From Glomus cerebriforme (lineage: Eukaryota; Glomeromycota; Glomeromycetes; Glomerales; Glomeraceae), in NCBI GenBank assembly GCA_003550305.1, contig QKYT01000214.1:31223-57608 (forward strand): a stretch of 26,386 nucleotides of DNA. Direction: 5' to 3'. The position numbers and the translations under genes were made by a program. Shown here in pieces: positions 20,325 to 26,386 of the stretch (its first letter is position 1; every line of letters starts with the position of its first letter). Under the pieces are notes generated by a model. The model had not been told where the DNA came from, searched no databases, and saw nothing but the letters and a program-made list of their open reading frames with translations.

Positions 20325-22613
20325 TGAAATTATGTCGGATGAAATTATTCATATTATTATGTTTTAACGATATAAAATTATATTTTTCAAATCTAATTTT
20401 ATTAAATAAAATATTTATCATATTTTTCCCCTGAAAAAGAAAATAATTTTAAGATAATTATTTATTTTGCAAAAAGGTTAAAAAGAACAATATTTTACCA
20501 TAATAAAATTTTCAATTTTGTAGGCTGAGTTGAAATATGACACTTGGTATAGTTGAAAGTGAAGAAGTCAACCTTAATCATTTATAAATTTATAAGTTTT
20601 TCTCTTAGGATGTACAAGTAACTGAAATAATGAAATCTATTTTTTTTCGTTACCTTGATTAAACAATAAATAATCATATAAGATTTTTCAATTTGTTTAA
20701 TTTTTTTAATCGATAAGAAATAATTTTCACCTAATATTCGTAAATTCAAAATTTGGACGAATTGGATTTTTTTTTCAACTAGTGATGTTTGATAAGTTAT
20801 TGACTGCATAATAATTAACCAAATTAAAAAAAAATCAAAGTTACAACAATATTGTAGAAACATTTTCATAATAATATACTCAACATACACTACATGTTTG
20901 TTATATACCCAAGTAAGGATTGGAATCGATTAAATCGAAATTTGAATCTCTAGAATCGATTAAAAATTCGATTTGTTTTTTCGATCTTTAAAATAATTAA
21001 CAATGGAAAATAAAATATCGTCGTTCAAGATTTTAAAATATTCTCCAATTACTTTATTGACATTCTATTAGGTTTAAAAATGAAATGGGTTTGTTTTAAA
21101 TTTTGATACTGTTGCAATTAATTAACCTTATCGAGGAGTGAGTGTGAAATGATTGTTAATGAAGAGATTTTCTCATCAGGTAGATAAAAATATTTAGTGG
21201 TTCTTAACAAATTGTAGCAATAAAAAATTTTCTGATTAACGAAAAGGCAGTACCCATTTTAAGAATATGGTTTGCCAAACTCTAAAATAATTTTTTTAAA
21301 AAATTAGAACGATTGATGTTTAATTTATAATCCAAAGAATATATCAACGTTAGTTTAATGCTTGAATACAATTTAATGACATATTTTAATATTCTATGAT
21401 TAAAAGTATAATTTATAAATTATTAAATCTCAGGCTTGTACTTTTGGTTGTAATTAAGTCTTTCTTCCATCCTGCCTTATTACGCAATTTCGAACCAATA
21501 CTTTTTTTTTTTTATTAACTCTATTAGAAATAGCTAAAATTAATCCCTACTAGTGTTAGGTTTACAAGTAAATATGTTTAAAGTATTACTATCGTAAAAA
21601 TTATGTATTTTTAAAGATTTAATAAAGTAAGTTTCTTTAGGTCATTTCCTTAATAAAATGTCTATTGTAAATAATGATCGGTCTTAATCCAATAGTTTTT
21701 TTTTAATTTGATAAAGCTCCTTTACCCATAATATATAAGCGCGGATCACACAGCAGTAGCGATAAAATCTTTACAAATAGTCCACATAATTTTATATAAG
21801 ACAGTCTGATTATTATTGTTCTAATTATTCATCAATTCAAACATACTTTTTTTAAAAAAAAATGTATAGGATAGTTAAAAGTTGCTTCATAATCATTAAA
21901 TGGCTCAATTAATCAAATTGCATCCAAATTTTTTTGAAGGCGTGAATTTTGTATATTTATTGCTTGGTTATCTTTAAAAATTTCATATCACGTCAATAAA
22001 TATGGCTTTACTACTTAGTAAAACAGCAAGTGTTATGATATTTATCTTTGATTTTATTTGGTTCATACTTCATAGTAAGTTGCGCATTAGTCTTGATACT
22101 TTTTGCCACATAATATATTGTTTATTATGACTCCATCAAAAGTTCATCATAATGCTCATGAAAAAAAAGTTACGTAAAAGTTTAAATTAAGTATATTAGT
22201 CATATTCAAGACATGATACACAACTAGTCAGACTTGATTATAAAATAATCTTGAAAGGAACCAGCTTTCACGACAAAATAACTATAATATGCAAATCATG
22301 ATCACTTCTTGTTTTTAGAAACATGAAAAATTCTTTTCATAGGATATATTTTATGCATTATCAGCACTGATCAAGCAATAAAGCAATAAAGCAGTTATAG
22401 TAATTATTTATTTTTATTATGATTTTAAACAAATAAAAGCTAGATTTAAAATAAATTTTACTATATATTATACAGTATATATTGATCTAATTTAATCTAA
22501 TTTACTAATAAGTTACTATTTATATGGTTTGAAATTTAATCTTCTATTGAAAATTTATCTTCATATCTCTAAAATTTTTTTCATAACTTACTAAATAAAA
22601 TTATTTTTTTTTT
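20325..22613. other. Long gene-free AT-rich stretch
   Basis: No gene, RNA gene or complete element is recognisable. At 20921-20990 there is a cluster of ATCGATT/AATCGA strings, with GAATCGATTAAA directly repeated at 20923-20934 and 20953-20964. The remaining sequence is AT-rich with poly-A/T runs and short open frames without coding character. Confidence 0.4.
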
Positions 22614-23120
22614 AAATCATAATTTCCAAATACAAATATTTTAATATTAGAACGAAATGTGGGTCCATATTCATCATAATAAAATAATGCAAAATCCTTT
22701 CAAATACTTAAAATTGGATCTTTAAAAGTTATCTATTCTTTGAAGAAGTATAAAAGTATATTTAATTATGCCAATTTACTATATTGCAAACCATTCCATA
22801 TTAAAAGAATTATATCCTCCAATAATTTCTTCTGTTCCTTGAACTTTAATGAATGTTATATTACCACCAAATATATGAAACTTTTTAGGAGTGTATCCAT
22901 CTCTGCTTCCTCTTAATAATAATTTGAATTCATATGGCAAATATAATTTTCTTGCACAAGTAAATTTGCTTTTAGCATCGATTTTATCAATCCATCTTGA
23001 AATCTCTCCAATATTTTTACATCTAGGAAGAGAAATAATATCACTTGATTCATTACTAGGAACCAAATGAGAATCTAATAATTCTTCATAAAGTTGAGTT
23101 TTTTTAATAAGTAAAATCAA
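22614..23120 (-). pseudogene. TLDc-domain fragment (BTB/TLDc family), broken
   Basis: The first part (23120-22779) is open for 113 codons and contains ISRWIDK, then PYEFKLLLRGSRDGYTPKKFH and VQGTEEIIGGYN, the N-terminal half of a TLDc domain as found in fungal BTB-TLDc proteins. It then runs to a stop without the expected Trp-containing continuation. In another frame, 22729 to about 22614, the rest of the domain is recognisable (FKDPILSI, stop, KDFALFYYDEYGPTFRS, then IFGNYD), with a TGA inside. No BTB domain or upstream exon is visible beyond 23120. TLDc domains are linked to V-ATPase regulation and oxidative stress resistance in other eukaryotes, but this copy is probably not functional. 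A small chance remains that the first 113 codons are still expressed. Confidence 0.75.
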
Positions 23121-23426
23121 AACTTAATATTTTTTTCAGGTGATTTAGTCATGCATTTTGCAAAATTGTTGCTTTACATTTCTTGTATTGATTTCCAATA
23201 TTAGTCATTTTGCCATTTTCCTCTTCTTCTCATCGCCAATCAGTAATCCAATTTACTATATTCATTATTTCATTTATCTTTTTCGTTGTCTAATTCCTCT
23301 CACAGTTGAATTTCCTTTTCAAGATGGTTTATATAACATCTCTTTAATTTGTCCCATCTAATTCCTATTCTTATTTTTACTTTTTCATTATCTCGATGTA
23401 AATGTTTTAGGTTTTTACAATCATTA
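23121..23426. other. Spacer between TLDc fragment and dispersed repeat
   Basis: On the minus strand this would hold the missing 5' part of the TLDc gene, but I find no BTB-like residues and no convincing splice acceptor. Open frames here are pyrimidine-rich and low-complexity. Confidence 0.35.
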
Positions 23427-23557
23427 AAGAGGGAATCCTAATCTAAACCAAACTAGCCAGTTAGGAGAGACTCAACTTTCTAACCAGTTTTTCCTTGCCT
23501 GATATGAGGAAAACCTCGTATACAGTATAAGGAAGTTAAGAGGGAGTTTAATGGGAG
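23427..23557 (+). repeat. Dispersed ~125-bp repeat, full copy
   Basis: Same orientation and extent as 10275-10403, from AAAGAGGGAATCCTAATC to AAGAGGGAGTTTAATGGG. The first hairpin is intact as ATATGAGG-AAAA-CCTCGTAT, while the second is partly destroyed (GAGAGACTCAACTTTCTAACC). Confidence 0.8.
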
Positions 23558-24304
23558 TTTATTGATTTTTTTTTTTTTGTTTTTAAAAAGAAAGATTAAA
23601 GTTAAAGATGTGGTGTATTAAACCTAAAACATTCAGTTTTTAGTAGCAAAATCTACGGTTTTTATACATTAATTTACTATTACAAAAGATGTTCATGAGA
23701 ATTTATAATGTAATCATAATTTCAACATTTATAATCAATATAATCAATATTAAAATTTTCTACTAATTAAGTTGACTCAAGATTTAAGGAATGAATAAAT
23801 TTGATAATTAATCTATAATATTTATATATGACTCATTAATATGTTATATACGTTTTACAGCATGTGTCACATTTCATATTTTTATGTGTCAGTTATATTG
23901 ATGAATTCCTAAAATGTATAGTTTTAATAATTAGTTACTGTAATTCTATATACAATTATCATAATTTAATATGGAAACCCTTTTTTTTCACATGAAAATA
24001 ATACTGAAATTACGGTAATTTACTAATAAAATATACAATCTATTGTTGTACTGTCGCGGTATATCATGCTACTTTTTGATGTTTGTCATATCATACAGAT
24101 ATGACCTAATTTTTTTTCATAGGGTTTTAATTTAACATTTCTTTCTTTTTCTTTTGTAGTTCTCTTAGCCTTCTGGAATTGAGAAACGGTAAGTTTCGCG
24201 ACCTTAAAAATCAGAATTTTTGTACTACATGGAAATTTTACAAAATGTGAAAACATTATCCACTGACTTATTTTTTTTTATTTTCCATTTTAAAAAATTA
24301 AAAC
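23558..24304. other. Gene-free AT-rich stretch
   Basis: Nothing recognisable beyond poly-A/T runs. No coding signal or repeat detected by eye. Confidence 0.35.
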
Positions 24305-24340
24305 TCTCCTTTTAAATTATCCTTATACTATATATGAGTT
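24305..24340 (-). repeat. Truncated copy of the dispersed repeat
   Basis: CTCCTTTTAAATTATCCTTATACTATATATGAG, as read on +, matches the tail of the 6095-6209 copy (CTCCCTTTAATTTCCTTATACTGTATATGAGG). The remaining 90 bases of the repeat are absent. It sits about 155 bases upstream of the gene E promoter module. Confidence 0.5.
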
Positions 24341-24495
24341 GACTTTGTCACTCCTTAGATTGTTAACAATTTTGACGATAAAAGTCTGACCATCTTTGTA
24401 AGCTGAAATAATTGAATTATAAACTGTAATAAAAGCATGATAGAATAGTGTAAATACTAAATAATAAATAAATAAATATGCGTTATGACGTAAAT

Positions 24496-24606
24496 CTGCG
24501 GTGAAAAGCTGCGGAAGCATATGAATTGATCTGCAATATTCAAAAATACTATAAATATGTTGTGTTAATAAACAATCGTCGCACTTCCTCCTTACTTTTA
24601 TTCATA
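24496..24606 (+). promoter_or_regulatory. Conserved upstream module of Sel1 gene E (short-spacer class)
   Basis: CTGCGG occurs twice in direct orientation (24496-24501 and 24509-24514) where C and D have an inverted pair. TTGATCTGCAATA (24526-24538), TATAAATATGTTGTG (24550-24564) and AAACAATCGTCGCAC (24570-24584) follow. The last box ends 22 bases before the ATG. Confidence 0.7.
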
Positions 24607-25440
24607 ATGCGAACTTCATTACATGTAGAATTATATAAAATGAATTTTAAAGAAATAGAACCTACAACAAAAAATATTAATAAAAATATATTTGAAGAAG
24701 ATTTAAGCATTATAATTGATGAATTAGTTTATCTTTATATTAAAGATTTAAATGAAGGGAAACCAGAAGAATTAAGAAAACAACATGTTCTTGATAATAT
24801 TAATAATAAAATGATAAATTTACAAGAAATCTATTTTTGGTTATTAAATAATCAAAATGATTCAAATTCTAATTATTTACTTGGATATTTTAATTATCAT
24901 GGAATTGAAATTGATATTAATAAGCAAAAAGCTCTTGAATTTTATCATAAAGCAGCAAATTTAGGAAATAATTTAGCATTATATTATCTTGCTAATATGT
25001 ATTCGGATGGGGAAGGTGTTGATAAAAATAATGAAAAAGCTTTTGAATTTTCTAAACAACTAGCAGAAAAAAAATATTCAAGTGGAATAAATCTATTAGG
25101 ATATTGCTACCATAATGGAATTGGAACTAATGTTAATTTACAAAAATCATTTGAATTATTCCAAAAGGCAACAGATTTAGGAAATGTACTTGGAATGAAT
25201 AATTTGGGATGTTGTTATAAAAATGGAACCGGAACTAATATTAATAAACAAAAGTCAATTAACTTATTTCAAAAGGCAGCAATTTTGGGAAATTATTTAG
25301 CTCAATATAATCTTGCTATGATATATGAAAATGGAGATGGAATTAATAAAGATATAAATAAAGCGATTTTTTGGTATAAAAAAGCTGCCGAACAAGGAGA
25401 TGATTTCGCTCAAAATAAATTAAAATTTTTAAATCAATAA
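24607..25440 (+). CDS. Sel1-repeat protein E, 277 aa, single exon
   Basis: I choose the ATG at 24607 because it directly follows the conserved leader (TTATTCATA) and aligns with MSDSLH of the other copies. The frame is open back to 24526, but that part overlaps the promoter boxes. The first residues MRTSLHVELYK lack the SQIIQNF piece of A, C and D, a deletion shared with pseudogene B. Five Sel1 repeats follow (about 87-264). The first two resemble B and C (SNYLLGYFNYHG, ANMYSDGEGVDK). The next two resemble D (CYHNGIGT, KSFELFQKATDLG). The last ends FWYKKAAEQGDDFAQNKL. AATAAA overlaps the stop codon at 25436-25441. Likely a scaffold protein with unknown partner. Confidence 0.85.
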   Translation: MRTSLHVELYKMNFKEIEPTTKNINKNIFEEDLSIIIDELVYLYIKDLNEGKPEELRKQHVLDNINNKMINLQEIYFWLLNNQNDSNSNYLLGYFNYHGIEIDINKQKALEFYHKAANLGNNLALYYLANMYSDGEGVDKNNEKAFEFSKQLAEKKYSSGINLLGYCYHNGIGTNVNLQKSFELFQKATDLGNVLGMNNLGCCYKNGTGTNINKQKSINLFQKAAILGNYLAQYNLAMIYENGDGINKDINKAIFWYKKAAEQGDDFAQNKLKFLNQ

Positions 25441-25881
25441 AATTAAATTTTATCCTTGATTCAAAAATAGATATATATGTAATTAAAATATGATATTAAT
25501 AATTAATAAAATTAGCTTCTCGATCTTATTTATTTATTTTTTTTGTGTATTAAATGTATTAAATGTATTAATAATTTATTTTGCAAATAATAAATAAATA
25601 AACAAATGTTAAACGATTTGTAGTTTATCATTAGCAGTGCTTTGAGCCTTTGAGCCAAGTATTATACTGTTATATTACTCTTTAACATTTTTTAATTGTT
25701 AACATTCAAAATTCTCAAACTCAAAAAAAGTAAATGTAAGCACCAGAATAAAAAAGGCTTGTTTATAATTAAGGAACGCTTAAGCATGAAAATCTAAAAT
25801 TTCTAATAAAATTAAAATAGGAACCTTTTATGATATATGTCCGTTAGTTTGATGAATGTTATTTATGAACTTTGTTTATAA
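25441..25881. other. AT-rich 3' flank of gene E
   Basis: At 25778-25800 CTTAAGCATGAAAATCTAAA resembles 14543-14568 (CTTGAGCATGAAAATTTAAAG), which in that copy reads as a Leu/Lys/Glu-rich coiled-coil-like frame. It is probably a fragment of the same dead gene or element. Nothing else is seen. Confidence 0.35.
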
Positions 25882-25990
25882 CCCTATAAAAAAATTTCTG
25901 GAAACGACTCCAATAAATGATCATTTTTCTAGTTTTTATTCCGAAAAAATTCAGAAATGTGATCATTTTTCTGAAAAATTTTTTATAGGG
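25882..25990. mobile_element. MITE-like inverted-repeat element with possible TAA target duplication
   Basis: The left end CCCTATAAAAAAATTTCTG is matched by the complement of the right end, CCCTATAAAAAATTTTTCAG. TAA flanks both sides (25879-25881 and 25991-25993). Length is 109 bases with no coding capacity. A three-base TAA/TTA duplication is typical of PIF/Harbinger-derived (Tourist-like) MITEs, so that assignment is an inference. Inside, TGATCATTTTTCT is directly repeated, and TCAGAAATG-TGATCA-TTTTTCTGA is an imperfect palindrome. Confidence 0.6.
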
Positions 25991-26317
25991 TAATTTTATT
26001 GTAAAATTTACGAATTATTGATTATACTAAATTTACCTATGATTAAATTTACAATAACATATTAACATCTACAGTCTCCTTATTGAAATGCATTTGATTC
26101 TTCCCCAAAAAGATATATATATGAATCCTGAATTTAAATATATAATATGATGCTATTTTATTACATTATTCTTTTTATGCAAAATTTTGATAACTTTAGT
26201 AATATTCACTTCAAATAAATGCATAATTCATCTTTAAAATCAAATCTATGTAATATACTGTAGTACCAATCTGTATTAATCTTCTTAAAATGTATTAATA
26301 CCATTCGTAATAATGTA
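25991..26317. other. AT-rich spacer
   Basis: No gene or repeat is recognisable. It ends in TA (26316-26317), which would be the target dinucleotide of the element starting at 26318. Confidence 0.4.
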
Positions 26318-26386
26318 CAGTCGCGTCGGAAAGTAACGCCCGATTTGAAAATGAAGACAAAAATAAATATATTTGTATTTTTTCAC
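26318..26386. mobile_element. Likely terminus of a Tc1/mariner-like transposon, cut by the window edge
   Basis: CAGTCGCGTCGGAAAGTAAC begins directly after a TA dinucleotide and continues CGCCCGATTTG. A CAGT-type start, TA target and a GC-richer terminal repeat followed by AT-rich DNA are usual for Tc1/mariner ends. The base composition changes abruptly here compared with the flank. No transposase is in the window, so the class is inferred from the end alone. Confidence 0.45.

Noticed and set aside
20582..20890. Minus-strand frame of 102 codons
   Set aside because: AT-rich random open frame with no domain, no promoter-like context and no splice sites.
23158..23361. Plus-strand frame of 67 codons
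   Set aside because: Pyrimidine-rich low-complexity translation with no support.
24323..24520. Minus-strand frame of 65 codons
   Set aside because: Overlaps the gene E promoter module and the truncated repeat, and no motif is visible.
24526..24606. Longer start for Sel1 gene E giving 304 residues
   Set aside because: The extra 27 codons overlap the conserved upstream boxes, and the other copies start at the ATG equivalent to 24607.
1..26386. tRNA, rRNA or other structured RNA genes
   Set aside because: No cloverleaf, box A/B pair or rRNA-like sequence was recognised by eye. A covariance search would be needed to exclude them.

Overview
The window looks like nuclear DNA of an arbuscular mycorrhizal fungus (Glomeromycotina, Rhizophagus-like). 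This is inferred from the very AT-rich sequence, short GT-AG introns, TKL-type kinases fused to Sel1 repeats, tandem Sel1-repeat genes, a BTB/TLDc-type fragment and a Fic/Doc gene. All of these families are expanded in that group. No database search was possible.

Left part (1-10.4 kb): a five-exon kinase-Sel1 fusion gene (294-2460, +) lies next to an oppositely oriented Fic/Doc-domain gene (3737-4575, -). Then come a dimer of a short dispersed repeat (about 5969-6209), gene-poor AT-rich DNA, and an eroded kinase relic (7757-8676, +). A second copy of the dispersed repeat, inverted relative to the dimer, sits at 10275-10403.

Middle and right (11.9-25.4 kb): an array of single-exon Sel1-repeat genes, all on the + strand. 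Gene A is at 12004-12963, broken copy B at 15838-16609, gene C at 17483-18553, gene D at 19470-20324 and gene E at 24607-25440. They encode 277-356 residues with 5 to 7 Sel1 repeats. All carry the same N-terminal spacer as the kinase-Sel1 gene, so they look like kinase-less derivatives of its last exon. Each has a recognisable upstream module of about 80-145 bp with ordered boxes, in two spacing classes. The flanks of B, C and D are also duplicated, and B is a mosaic of E-like and C-like sequence.

Between D and E lie a TLDc-domain pseudogene (about 22614-23120, -), another full repeat copy (23427-23557) and a truncated one (24305-24340). The right edge holds a small inverted-repeat element with a possible TAA target duplication (25882-25990) and what looks like the terminus of a Tc1/mariner-like transposon running off the end (from 26318).

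Sel1 repeats are scaffolds for protein-protein contacts. A reasonable inference is that the array supplies adaptor proteins related to the kinase's own scaffold. No pathway can be assigned from sequence alone.
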